Source: an uncultured Burkholderiales bacterium (GTDB taxonomy: Bacteria > Pseudomonadota > Gammaproteobacteria > Burkholderiales > Burkholderiaceae_C). Taken from it: DNA of 64,000 bases. Each line of letters starts with the position of its first letter. Within the stretch, counting starts at the first letter, position 1. Position numbers and translations under genes: made by a program. The notes beneath the pieces were generated by a model, which saw only the letters and a program-made list of their open reading frames with translations, made no database searches and was not told where the DNA came from. Below are positions 17,291 to 25,974 of the stretch, in pieces. Location: the NCBI GenBank assembly GCA_903830725.1, contig CAIKVH010000048.1:1-64000 (forward strand). The letters are read 5' to 3'.

Positions 17291-18013
17291 ATGAACAGTG
17301 TCTCCTCCAAAGAGTTGCTTAAGGTTGAGAACTTACAGGCCTGGTACGGTGAGTCCCACATCCTTCACGGCGTGAATCTCTCCGTGAATAAGGGCGAGGT
17401 GGTAACGCTTTTGGGAAGAAATGGATCTGGAAGAACCACGACCCTAAGGGCTATCATGGGTTTGACTGGGTCAAGATCTGGATCAATTACTGTGAACGGA
17501 GTGGAGAGTATCGATTTAAGTACACATCAAATTGCCAGGCTTGGTCTTGGTTATTGTCCTGAGGAGCGCGGAATTTTCTCCTCCCTATCTACCTATGAAA
17601 ATTTAATACTGCCCCCAAAAATTAAAGGTACTGATGGGGGTATGTCTGTCAATGAGATCTATGCAATGTTTAGCAATCTGAAAGAACGCGCAGACAGTCC
17701 CGGTACTAGGCTATCTGGGGGCGAACAGCAAATGTTAGCCGTTGCCAGAATTCTAAGAACTGGAGCAAGGCTATTACTACTCGATGAAATCTCTGAGGGT
17801 CTTGCACCCGTTATCGTTCAAAAATTAGGCATCATGATCGCCACTTTAAAGCAAGCCGGATTTACGATCATTCTGGTAGAGCAAAATTTTCGTTTTGCCG
17901 CTCCCCTAGCGGATCGTTTCTATGTGATGGAGCACGGTCAAATTGTTCAGCAATTCAATCACGCTGAGTTGCCCTCCAAAATGTCAATGTTGCATGAGTT
18001 CTTAGGTGTTTAA
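17291..18013 (+). CDS. livF: LivF-type ABC ATP-binding protein with Arg in Walker A
   Basis: This 240-residue subunit pairs with the preceding LivG. The Walker A reads GRNGSGRTT (residues 42-50), so the invariant Lys is replaced by Arg48; the DNA (GGA AGA ACC) shows this directly. The rest is intact: the LGYCPEERGIF block, the signature LSGGEQQMLAVAR and Walker B LLLLDEISEGLAP. In most ABC ATPases a Lys-to-Arg change at this site greatly lowers hydrolysis, so this site may be degenerate, with the partner LivG doing most of the work. I recall that a subset of burkholderial LivF proteins has the same change, which would make it a stable family trait rather than decay. Confidence 0.92.
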   Translation: MNSVSSKELLKVENLQAWYGESHILHGVNLSVNKGEVVTLLGRNGSGRTTTLRAIMGLTGSRSGSITVNGVESIDLSTHQIARLGLGYCPEERGIFSSLSTYENLILPPKIKGTDGGMSVNEIYAMFSNLKERADSPGTRLSGGEQQMLAVARILRTGARLLLLDEISEGLAPVIVQKLGIMIATLKQAGFTIILVEQNFRFAAPLADRFYVMEHGQIVQQFNHAELPSKMSMLHEFLGV

Positions 18014-18039
18014 GTTTTTTTTTGAAGGATGATCAAATT

Positions 18040-19239
18040 ATGAAATTTGTTAAAAAAGCTCTTACTATCGCCCTTGGAGTTGCCCTCGCCAGCCCACTGA
18101 TTTCCCGAGCAGGTAATGAAGTTGTTATCGGTGATATCGACGACATGTCCGGCCTTTACTCTGACGTTTTAGGTCCTGGCGGTGTAGAAGCTGCCAAGAT
18201 GGCTATTGAGGATTTTGGCGGAACAGTACTGGGTAAGAAAATTACCTTTTTAAGTGCTGATCACCAAAATAAGCCTGATGTTGGCTCCAGCAAATTTAGA
18301 GAGTGGGTAGATAAGAACGAATTGAACATGTTGCTAGGCGGTGCAAATACCGGAGTCAGTCTGGCAATGGCGAAGGTCGCCAATGAAAAGAAGACTGTAT
18401 TTTTTGCAATTGGAGCAGGTGGATCCTCTTTGACCAACGCTGACTGCACGCCCTATACGATTCACTACGCTTACGATACAACTGCACTGGCTAACGGGAC
18501 GGCAAAGGTCATTACAGAGAATGGCGGGAAGACCTGGTATTTCTTAACAGCTGATTATGCGTTTGGCACCCAACTCCAAAATGCAGCAACCAAAGTTGCA
18601 ACCGAGAACGGCGGTAAGTCAATTGGCTCAGTGAGAGTCCCTTTGTCTGCAACTGATTTTTCTTCTTTCTTGCTTCAGGCACAAGGTTCTAAGGCCCAGG
18701 TGTTGGGACTTGCGAATGCGGGCGCTGACTTTACGAATTCCCTTAAAGCGGCTAATGAATTTGGTGTTACCAAGACCATGCAGCCGGCTGCCTTGCTAGC
18801 CTTTATCAGTGATATTCATAGTCTGGGATTAAAGACTGCTCAAGGACTTTACCTAACTGACGGTTGGTACTGGGATATGAACAATGAGACGCGTGCTTTT
18901 GGTAAGCGCTACTTCGCCAAAATGAAGAAGGAGCCAACAATGGTTCAAGCTGCTTATTACTCGGCGACAATGAATTATTTGAAAGCTGTCAAAGCAGCCA
19001 ACACAACTGACACTGAGAAAGTGATGGCGGAGTTGAGAAAAATGAAGATCAATGACTTCTTTGCAAAAGACGGCTACATAAGGGCTGACGGTGTAATGGT
19101 TCACGAAATGTACGTCATGCAAGTCAAAACGCCTCAGGAATCGCAGTACCCATGGGATTACTACAAACTCATCAAGAAGGTGAAGGGCGAGGAAGCGTTT
19201 GGTCCTGTATCTGATACCTGCCCATACTTGAAGAAGTAA
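18040..19239 (+). CDS. Liv-type ABC transporter substrate-binding protein
   Basis: This 399-residue periplasmic binding protein starts at the ATG at 18040, ten bases after GAAGGA; an in-frame TTG at 18022 would only add a charged extension. The signal peptide is MKFVKKALTIALGVALA with cleavage near SRAGN. The mature chain has the type I periplasmic-binding fold: VVIGDIDDMSGLYSDVLGPG, ADHQNKPDVGSSKFREW and LLGGANTGVSLAMAKVA. The two Cys residues near residue 145 and at the C-terminus (DTCPYLKK) are typical of the subgroup annotated as binding branched-chain or aromatic compounds. A run of nine T lies in the 26-base gap after livF. Confidence 0.9.
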   Translation: MKFVKKALTIALGVALASPLISRAGNEVVIGDIDDMSGLYSDVLGPGGVEAAKMAIEDFGGTVLGKKITFLSADHQNKPDVGSSKFREWVDKNELNMLLGGANTGVSLAMAKVANEKKTVFFAIGAGGSSLTNADCTPYTIHYAYDTTALANGTAKVITENGGKTWYFLTADYAFGTQLQNAATKVATENGGKSIGSVRVPLSATDFSSFLLQAQGSKAQVLGLANAGADFTNSLKAANEFGVTKTMQPAALLAFISDIHSLGLKTAQGLYLTDGWYWDMNNETRAFGKRYFAKMKKEPTMVQAAYYSATMNYLKAVKAANTTDTEKVMAELRKMKINDFFAKDGYIRADGVMVHEMYVMQVKTPQESQYPWDYYKLIKKVKGEEAFGPVSDTCPYLKK

Positions 19240-19293
19240 AACTTCACTGATGACCATTTTCTTCAACCCCTTATTTGCTGATGCTGATTCAAT

Positions 19294-20178
19294 ATGACTG
19301 ATATTTTTGGAATCCCACTACAAGTCATTTTGGGTCAGCTGTTGCTTGGACTGGTGAACGGCTCCTTTTACGCAATGCTCAGCCTAGGCTTGGCCGTAAT
19401 ATTTGGGCTTTTAGGAGTGGTCAATTTTGCGCACGGCGCCTTCTACATGCTGGGGGCCTATGCGACCTGGATATTTTTAGATGTATTTGATTTTGGTTAT
19501 TGGTGGGCCTTGCTCTTATCTCCACTTGCCATTGGAATCATTGGAATTATTTTAGAAAGGCTATTTTTAAGGCACCTCTACAAAGTTGATCCTTTGTACG
19601 GATTGCTTCTAACTTTTGGCCTTTCTTTGATTGCTGAGGGTGTACTTAGAGAGGCTTTTGGTGCCTCTGGTCAAACCTACCCAGTTCCAGAGCTACTGCA
19701 GGGGACTATAGATGTGGGCTTCATGTTTTTGCCCATCTATAGAGTATGGGTGATTTTGTCTTCCCTGACTATTTGCTTTCTCACCTGGTATCTGATTGAG
19801 CGAACTCAACTAGGCTCCACGCTCAGGGCTGCTACGGAGAATCCGAAGCTCGTCCAAGCTTTTGGAATTAATGTACCCATGATTGTTATGTTTACTTACG
19901 CAGCTGGTGTTGCTTTGGCTGCTTTAGCCGGGGTTCTCTCAGCTCCAGTCATACAAGTCTCACCGCTTATGGGTTCATCACTTGTTATTGTTGTATTTGC
20001 AGTTGTTGTGATTGGCGGCATGGGTTCAATCATGGGTTCAATTTTAAGTGGTGTTGGCTTAGGGGTGATCGAGGGTTTCACCAAAGTCTTCTACCCTGAG
20101 GCATCAAACATTGTGGTATTCCTGATTATGGCAATTGTTTTGTGCTGGCGTCCTGCTGGTTTATTTGGTAAAGAGTAG
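19294..20178 (+). CDS. livH: LivH-type ABC transporter permease
   Basis: This 294-residue inner-membrane protein shows about eight membrane segments and the LivH marks: LLLGLVNGSFYAMLSLGLAV at the N-terminus, VNFAHGAFYMLGAY at about residues 43-56, the RAATENPKLVQAFGINV cytoplasmic coupling loop near 175-195 that contacts the ATPase, FAVVVIGGMGSIMGS near 235 and the closing CWRPAGLFGKE. It follows the binding-protein gene by 54 bases and is four bases ahead of livM. Confidence 0.92.
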   Translation: MTDIFGIPLQVILGQLLLGLVNGSFYAMLSLGLAVIFGLLGVVNFAHGAFYMLGAYATWIFLDVFDFGYWWALLLSPLAIGIIGIILERLFLRHLYKVDPLYGLLLTFGLSLIAEGVLREAFGASGQTYPVPELLQGTIDVGFMFLPIYRVWVILSSLTICFLTWYLIERTQLGSTLRAATENPKLVQAFGINVPMIVMFTYAAGVALAALAGVLSAPVIQVSPLMGSSLVIVVFAVVVIGGMGSIMGSILSGVGLGVIEGFTKVFYPEASNIVVFLIMAIVLCWRPAGLFGKE

Positions 20179-20181
20179 AAA

Positions 20182-21120
20182 ATGCATATGACACGTAACA
20201 CTACTTTTTATTCCATATTGTTGCTATTGGCGCTATTGGCGCCTTGGGCCGGGGTGTACCCAATATTTTTGATGACTATATTTTGCTACGCAATATTTGC
20301 GTGTGCATTTAATTTAATGCTCGGATACTCTGGGATGCTCTCGTTTGGACACGCTGCCTACTTTGGCGTCTCCTCTTACATCACTGCCTGGTTGCTCACA
20401 TCTTACGCATGGTCAACTCCATCGGCTATCTTGGTCGGCGCATTATCATCAACGCTTTTAGGGCTTTTGATTGGATTAATAGCAATCCGGCGATCTGGTA
20501 TTTATTTCGCAATGATTACTCTTGCCTTGTCGCAACTCGTGTATTTTGTTTGCTTAGAGGCCCCCTTTACGGGTGGTGAGAACGGCATTCAGGGCGTCCC
20601 CCGTGGTGATTTATTTGGACTCATCTCGCTTGGCGATGATTTATCCATGTATTACTTCGTACTTATTGTCTTTATTTTGGTGTATCTTTTCATACAGCGA
20701 ATTGTTAACTCACCCTTTGGGCAGGTTTTAAAAGCGATAAGGGAGAATGAACCACGTGCGTCGTCTCTAGGATATTTTGCGGATCATCAAAAACTTCTAG
20801 TATTCATCCTATCCAGCACCTTGGCCGGTCTGGCCGGTTCCCTTAAAACCCTTGTGCTTGGATTTGCAACGCTATCTGACGTGTTGCAGTCAACATCTGG
20901 CGAGGTCATACTGATGACCATGTTAGGTGGGGCAGGAACGTTCTTTGGGCCAGTTTTGGGATCAGCGATTGTTGTAGCACTCCAAAACTTGCTTTCAGAC
21001 CGCGTAGGATCATGGGTGACAGTTATTATTGGTGCAATTTTTGTGATCTGTGTGATGGCCTTCAGAAGGGGTATCGTGGGCGAGTGGTTGGCTTTTATGG
21101 ATCGCAAACGCCACGATTGA
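20182..21120 (+). CDS. livM: LivM-type ABC transporter permease
   Basis: This 312-residue permease begins three bases after the livH stop. It has about nine membrane segments, the LivM motif GYSGMLSFGHAAYFGVSSY near residues 48-66, the GGENGIQGVPRG loop near 130, the IRENEPRASSLGYFADHQK coupling helix near 190 and a GGAGTFFGPVLGSAIVV segment near 250. It closes the plus-strand operon. The next gene is convergent and ends 10 bases away, with no obvious terminator hairpin between them. Confidence 0.92.
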   Translation: MHMTRNTTFYSILLLLALLAPWAGVYPIFLMTIFCYAIFACAFNLMLGYSGMLSFGHAAYFGVSSYITAWLLTSYAWSTPSAILVGALSSTLLGLLIGLIAIRRSGIYFAMITLALSQLVYFVCLEAPFTGGENGIQGVPRGDLFGLISLGDDLSMYYFVLIVFILVYLFIQRIVNSPFGQVLKAIRENEPRASSLGYFADHQKLLVFILSSTLAGLAGSLKTLVLGFATLSDVLQSTSGEVILMTMLGGAGTFFGPVLGSAIVVALQNLLSDRVGSWVTVIIGAIFVICVMAFRRGIVGEWLAFMDRKRHD

Positions 21121-21130
21121 ACACGACGCT

Positions 21131-22237
21131 TTAATCAGGTCTTGTGTAGTACTGAATAATATAGTCCTCCTCTATTTTTTCCCATTCTTTTGCAAAGCTG
21201 TCAGTTTTTATGTTTTCGTCGATCTTACTTTTCACATTAATAGGAACCTCACCCAAAATCGTGTACTGAACTGTACTTTCAGTACTTATCTTGAGGATAT
21301 TCATATCTATGACCAGATCCTTTATGCTGAATGGTTGTCCACTTGGTGGAAGATCTGTTTGAATAGGAATATTCAACTCTACATCATTCCAAGCATCGAA
21401 GGCCGCTCTTTTCACGTAAACTTCAATACCATAAATTGTTTTTTTGAATATTTCTATGAAGCAAGGCTTCTCTACTCTTAAAACAGTTATTGTTGAGATT
21501 TTGATAGAGCTTTGATCCTTTGTAGAAGTAAGCCACTTCAGTTTTTTACTTTCAAAATAATCTAATTCGTGACACTGGGCATCCTTATTAAACTTATAGA
21601 GCCATACTTTTGTAATTGAATTATTAAATTTAGGTGAACCTATTTCAATACTTTTTTCACAATACTTAATTCCCAAAATTGCCAATTCTGCTCCGTTGTA
21701 TTGATCTGAAAAATCAGACGTATAAGTTGCATCTCTTACGAATTTCCCATCACAGTCTACTGATTTAACCTTGAACCGAAGTCCTTTTAATTCATCAGAA
21801 AACTCTCCATTAAGATAGGTCGTGGAGGTCCCTTGACTGAATTCTGTGTAGGCCAATATGCATATTTGACCTGGATCAGGCTCAGGAGTTTCGACGGTGA
21901 ATCGTTCAACTAGAAACTCATCATCATAAAAGAGTTCTTGCAACTGATCATATGTTTTAGCTTCAGAATGTACATCTAGAATTTGATTCCATGATTCGTA
22001 ATCACACATTTGTACTGTGACTGGCTCACCTTTATCAATAGTTAAGGTACAAGTAGTATCGTTATTATCTGCATAAAATCCACGAGCAATTGGGTTATGG
22101 TAGTCGCAATATTGTGAAATTAAATGTGATATACCAACTTCCTTTGATGATGCATCGGCAATTAACGATGTCAGTCTCTGGGGCGACAGGTAATAAACAT
22201 CACAAATTAAACCCTTACCCTTTAGTTCTAGAATCAT
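21131..22237 (-). CDS. Unrecognised 368-residue protein
   Basis: I do not recognise this protein. It starts at an ATG with GAGGAAA a few bases upstream and has neither a signal peptide nor a membrane segment. The composition is acidic, with many Asp, Glu, Tyr, Ile and Lys residues and about ten Cys. Secondary structure looks largely beta: repeated short strands such as LRFKVKSVDCDG, ISTITVLRVEKPCF and IYGIEVYVKRAAF. A WEKIEEDYIIQYYTRPD segment closes it. Codon use seems more AT-rich than in the neighbours, which would fit recent acquisition. It lies 128 bases downstream of the kinase gene on the same strand, so it could be the last gene of that transcription unit. Confidence 0.7.
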   Translation of the reverse strand: MILELKGKGLICDVYYLSPQRLTSLIADASSKEVGISHLISQYCDYHNPIARGFYADNNDTTCTLTIDKGEPVTVQMCDYESWNQILDVHSEAKTYDQLQELFYDDEFLVERFTVETPEPDPGQICILAYTEFSQGTSTTYLNGEFSDELKGLRFKVKSVDCDGKFVRDATYTSDFSDQYNGAELAILGIKYCEKSIEIGSPKFNNSITKVWLYKFNKDAQCHELDYFESKKLKWLTSTKDQSSIKISTITVLRVEKPCFIEIFKKTIYGIEVYVKRAAFDAWNDVELNIPIQTDLPPSGQPFSIKDLVIDMNILKISTESTVQYTILGEVPINVKSKIDENIKTDSFAKEWEKIEEDYIIQYYTRPD

Positions 22238-22365
22238 GATTTCCTCGCTACGTTCGTCATTGGTTGGATCTCGTTTCTTACTTTATTGTGCTCAGCAATT
22301 TCCTTGAATCTCATATTTTGATTTCGTTAAATTAATGCGACTTATTCATTCTAAAAAGTATGTCC

Positions 22366-23763
22366 TTATTGCAAGGGTAGATCAATCGTGATTTGGGTGC
22401 CTTCAACCTCGGGGTTAATTTGTATACTCAAATGTCCACCTAATAAAGCGCATGTTTTTTGTGCAATCGGCAATCCAAGTCCGACACCGTGTTGGGAAAG
22501 ATCCTTGCCCCGCCAAAAGGGAGTTAGCATTTTTTCAAGATCGTCTGCAACTACGGATTTACCGTTATCTAGAACTCGCAGGAGGAGCCTCTCGTTTTGA
22601 ATGGTTGCATTTAAATAGACCTTATCTCCGCCGTAGTTAAAAGCGTTGTCGATTAAATTGTTCAATACCTCCTTAAGTAACGTAGAGTTGGTTTTGAATT
22701 TAAATGTACTCAAGGATTGCATTTCAGTACTTATTACAAAATTCTTGGAATTTTGTCTGAACACAGGTTTCCAGTGGTTTATCAAATCTACTACCAACTC
22801 ACCAAGCTCAATATCAGATGTTTCAATAGTGTTTACGCCCTCCGATCTTGCAAGCGTGAGCAACTGTCTAACCAACTGCGTCACCCTTGCAGAGGCGGAA
22901 CTCAGTTCGCTGAGCACCTCGGGGTTGGGGGGGGCCTTCGGACTCGCCTGGGACGTCCTTAGTAAATCATCAACTAACAGTTTGATGCCCGCTAGGGGCG
23001 TTCTTAGCTGATGTGCTGCATCCGATATGAATCGCCTTTCATGAGCGATTGCCTCTTGTAAACGCTTAAGCAAATCATTAATGTGGCTAATAAGTCCCTT
23101 CAACTCTGTGGGGACTTGAGAGATGGGGATGGCTGATAAATCATCAATTCCTCGTCGTGATACAGCGTCATTGATTGCATTTGCAGGAGCAAGACCATAG
23201 CGAATTCCAGCAAACAAGAGAGGCACGATTAGCACGGCCAAAGCAATTGCGGGTAAGAAAATTGCGGCTGCTAATTCTTTGGAAATTTGATTGCGTTTCG
23301 CTTGGGATTCGCCTACAAGCACCCAAACGTAACCTGGACTTTGTTTGTGCTCTAAACGAATGGCGACAACACGGAGATTGCCAAAATCATTTTCAGAGTC
23401 GAAGAATATAGGTATACCAGCTGTTTGTTCACTAGCCTCTTTTGGAAGTGAGAGCAGTGCGTTGCCGACTAATTTTTTGCCGTTCTGGTTAATCACCATG
23501 AAGCGCGAAGGCGAAAGTGAATCAAAAATTAGATAATCCGCTGTGTTTGGGTCAGCGGCAAAAACAGGCCCACTGTCATCCCAGTGTATTTGTGTTGCTA
23601 GAGCTAAAGCATCATCTTTCAAGATTCGGTCTAATGAAATTTGTGCAGAACGCCCAGCCAGCCAAAATGCGGCCAGAGTTGCGGCCAACGCAGATGCAAC
23701 CCATAGCCAAATAAATGTCAGCACAAGGTTTCTTCTGAGACTTTCTGCTTTAAAAAGGTTCAC
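22366..23763 (-). CDS. TctE-like sensor histidine kinase
   Basis: This 465-residue membrane kinase has a helix at about residues 13-36, a periplasmic region of about 125 residues resembling the 2CSK_N domain of TctE-type sensors, a second helix at 163-186, a short HAMP-like linker, and the kinase core. The H-box HERRFISDAAHQLRTPLAG puts the phosphoacceptor at His251. The N-box (LLKEVLNNLIDNAFNYGG), the G1 region (LRVLDNGKS) and the G2 glycines (HGVGLGLPIAQKTC) are intact. The GTG start overlaps the regulator stop by four bases (GTGA), a sign of translational coupling. TctDE pairs sense tricarboxylates and control tctCBA; no such operon is next to it, although four Bug proteins are in the window. 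Confidence 0.9.
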   Translation of the reverse strand: MNLFKAESLRRNLVLTFIWLWVASALAATLAAFWLAGRSAQISLDRILKDDALALATQIHWDDSGPVFAADPNTADYLIFDSLSPSRFMVINQNGKKLVGNALLSLPKEASEQTAGIPIFFDSENDFGNLRVVAIRLEHKQSPGYVWVLVGESQAKRNQISKELAAAIFLPAIALAVLIVPLLFAGIRYGLAPANAINDAVSRRGIDDLSAIPISQVPTELKGLISHINDLLKRLQEAIAHERRFISDAAHQLRTPLAGIKLLVDDLLRTSQASPKAPPNPEVLSELSSASARVTQLVRQLLTLARSEGVNTIETSDIELGELVVDLINHWKPVFRQNSKNFVISTEMQSLSTFKFKTNSTLLKEVLNNLIDNAFNYGGDKVYLNATIQNERLLLRVLDNGKSVVADDLEKMLTPFWRGKDLSQHGVGLGLPIAQKTCALLGGHLSIQINPEVEGTQITIDLPLQ

Positions 23764-24428
23764 TCTGAGGCCTCCAAGGCGTAACCGGTGCCACGAACTG
23801 TAATAATTGAGACCCCGGTATCCGCTAATTTACGTCTTAGCTTTAAGATATAAATTTCTACGGCATTGGCAGTAAAGTTCGTGTCCCAACTCGACATCGC
23901 AGATACGATCCTACTCTTGGGAACGGCTTGACCAGAGGAGCCCATTAGTAATTCAAGTAAAGTCGCCTCCCTAGGACTAACAAGAATCCGCTGATCTTTG
24001 TGGAAAAGTTCACGACTTTCGGTATTAAAAGCGAGGTCCCCGTTTCTCAGAATCTGTGTCATATTGCCAGTTCGTCGTCTGACAATCGCGCGGATCCGCG
24101 CAATGAGCTCCGGGGGCTCAAAGGGCTTGGTGAGATAGTCGTCGCCTCCGCTATTGAGACCTAAAACTCTGTCCTGTAATTCATCGCGCGCAGTGAGGAT
24201 TAGGACAGCGTGTTTGAGCCCTTTAGAGCGCCATTCTTTTAATACTGAAATGCCATCTATTTTGGGTAAGCTTAAATCTAGAACTGCAATATCGTAAGTT
24301 TCAGTCAGTGTGGCCGCTAAGGCAAGTTCTCCGTTGTCCACAGTATCAACTTGCCAGCCCTCTGCAAGCAGCGTTCTTTTGAGCCCTAACCGCAGGGCTG
24401 AGTCATCTTCTACGATCAGTACGCGCAT
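23760..24428 (-). CDS. OmpR-family response regulator (TctD/QseB-like)
   Basis: This 222-residue regulator has a receiver domain (residues 1-115) with the acidic pocket EDD at 7-9, phosphoacceptor Asp51 (VLDLSLPKIDG), Thr79 and Lys101 (YLTKPFEP). The C-terminal winged helix covers about 125-220, with LVSPREATLLELL and the recognition-helix region FTANAVEIYILKLRRKL. It precedes and overlaps the kinase gene by four bases, so the two are cotranscribed from a promoter near 24430, in the 38-base gap to the divergent CorA-type gene. The regulator is likely to bind there too. Confidence 0.92.
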   Translation of the reverse strand: MRVLIVEDDSALRLGLKRTLLAEGWQVDTVDNGELALAATLTETYDIAVLDLSLPKIDGISVLKEWRSKGLKHAVLILTARDELQDRVLGLNSGGDDYLTKPFEPPELIARIRAIVRRRTGNMTQILRNGDLAFNTESRELFHKDQRILVSPREATLLELLMGSSGQAVPKSRIVSAMSSWDTNFTANAVEIYILKLRRKLADTGVSIITVRGTGYALEASE

Positions 24429-24466
24429 ATTAGGGAAGTTTCACAAAGATTGTGTAAGATATCAGG

Positions 24467-25576
24467 ATGAGAATTTTTAACATAACACAAAATGGGGTCC
24501 AAGAGAGTGACCAACTTCCCCAGGACATGCCCTCAGAGGGTTTCCTTTGGATGGCCTTTGCAAGACGTGAATTTGAAGTGATGCAACAAACGGTTCAGAC
24601 GACGCTCGAGCGCTTATGTCAAGTGCAGATTGTAGATCTTCACATCACGGATATGCTGAATAATCAATTACCTTCACATTTTGACTTTTCCTCAGACTAC
24701 GATTTATTGATTTTTAGGAGGCTCGCTTCGGGGCAGTTTGAGACAGACCTAAGTGAGCCAGGAGCTGTGTTACACACACCGAGTCAAAGGGGCGGTCCAC
24801 CGGTCCTTCGTAAAATTGATACCAGTCCAGTTGCTTTCCTCGTACTATCTGGAATTCTAATTACCGTCCACCCAACGGACTGCTCCGTTAGAGATAGCTT
24901 TGCTGCAAGGTTGCTCAGCACTGCAAATACTTCCAACTCTGGCGCTAATGCTGCAGTTAAAAGAGTCCCCCAGAGTCCCTCTGATTTGATGCTCCGAATT
25001 GTCAGCCAAATGGTTGATGGTTATTTGAATCTAAGACGGGAACTCACAAAGCAATTAGACCATTGGCAAAGTGAATTGCTTAACCCAAGAACACGTTTTA
25101 AGAATTGGAATGCGTTATTAGATGCCAGGCTATCTTTACATATCTTGGATGAAATTAGCGAGGACCAGCGGTCTGCCGTACAAGATTGGATTGATTCTTT
25201 GGAGACCGTTTCTAAGGAGTCCGAAAGCACGCCTAAGGAATTAGAACTTTTGAAGCTCAGGAGTAGGGACGTTTTAGAGCACATTGAGAGGGTGGTTCAC
25301 CATGTAAGGCGATTAGAGCAAAGTGCAGAGACTGCAGTACAGATGCACTTCAATGCACAAAGCAACCGGACCAATGAAATCATGAGAACATTAACTGTGT
25401 TAACAGCTATATTTCTACCGCTTAATCTAATTACGGGTTTTTTTGGGATGAATTTCGAGAACTTTCCCTATATTCACACTGAGAACGGTATATTTTGGAC
25501 CATTTTTATAATGGTCTCAATTAGCCTTTTCTCAGTCATCTTCTTTTGGAGAAAGAAGTATTTAGGCGACCATTGA
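24467..25576 (+). CDS. CorA-family divalent metal transporter
   Basis: This 369-residue protein has the CorA layout: a large cytosolic alpha/beta domain, a long helix around residues 190-320, and two C-terminal transmembrane helices joined by the periplasmic loop. The selectivity motif Gly-Met-Asn is at 327-329 within TGFFGMNFENFPYI, and the basic C-terminus is WRKKYLGDH. The loop lacks the common MPE sequence and instead reads NFENFPY, as seen in several betaproteobacterial CorA/ZntB relatives. It could move Mg2+, Co2+ or Zn2+; the sequence does not settle this. It diverges from the two-component genes. Confidence 0.88.
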   Translation: MRIFNITQNGVQESDQLPQDMPSEGFLWMAFARREFEVMQQTVQTTLERLCQVQIVDLHITDMLNNQLPSHFDFSSDYDLLIFRRLASGQFETDLSEPGAVLHTPSQRGGPPVLRKIDTSPVAFLVLSGILITVHPTDCSVRDSFAARLLSTANTSNSGANAAVKRVPQSPSDLMLRIVSQMVDGYLNLRRELTKQLDHWQSELLNPRTRFKNWNALLDARLSLHILDEISEDQRSAVQDWIDSLETVSKESESTPKELELLKLRSRDVLEHIERVVHHVRRLEQSAETAVQMHFNAQSNRTNEIMRTLTVLTAIFLPLNLITGFFGMNFENFPYIHTENGIFWTIFIMVSISLFSVIFFWRKKYLGDH

Positions 25577-25580
25577 ACCC

Positions 25581-25916
25581 TTACTGGGAAAGGTTCCAGA
25601 TCTGTGTTGAGCGCGCACCACTTCTGCAATAGGCAAGCACGGGCGTTTTAGCATTCTTAATAGTGTGTGCAAACTCCTTGACGAGCTCTTCAGTGAGTTG
25701 ACCGCTCGTGAAGGGGATGTTGAAAAACTCTAACCCCAATTTCTCGGCTGCAGCCTTTATCAAAGCGTGGCTGGGCTGGTCGGGGCCGCCTTCACCGTCA
25801 GGGCGATTACAGATAATAGTTTTAAACCCCTCAGATGCAATTTGCTCTAAATCCGAGATGGCGATTTGTGGGGCAGTTGCGAATGCAGGGGTGTGGGAGG
25901 TAATTTGAGCGCTCAT
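25581..25916 (-). CDS. TIGR01244-type sulfurtransferase/phosphatase-like protein
   Basis: This 111-residue cytosolic protein matches the TIGR01244 family, which has a dual-specificity-phosphatase-like fold and is often fused to metallo-beta-lactamase enzymes in sulfide metabolism. It shows the opening ATAPQIAISDLEQIASEGF, the ICNRPDGEGGPDQPSH segment around residues 36-50, and the active loop with nucleophile Cys97 and Arg102 (YCRSGARSTQIW). The loop length matches the rhodanese-type CxxGxR. Nearby genes do not indicate a partner. Confidence 0.85.
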   Translation of the reverse strand: MSAQITSHTPAFATAPQIAISDLEQIASEGFKTIICNRPDGEGGPDQPSHALIKAAAEKLGLEFFNIPFTSGQLTEELVKEFAHTIKNAKTPVLAYCRSGARSTQIWNLSQ

Positions 25917-25974
25917 AATTTGAATTTTTGTGGGTTGTCTTTGAACAAGTTACTCGGGAGGATTGGAATTGAAT

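Noticed and set aside
10639-21120. The two adjacent Liv-type systems considered as a recent tandem duplication
   Set aside because: Gene order, the fusion, the Walker A change and the binding-protein sequences all differ.
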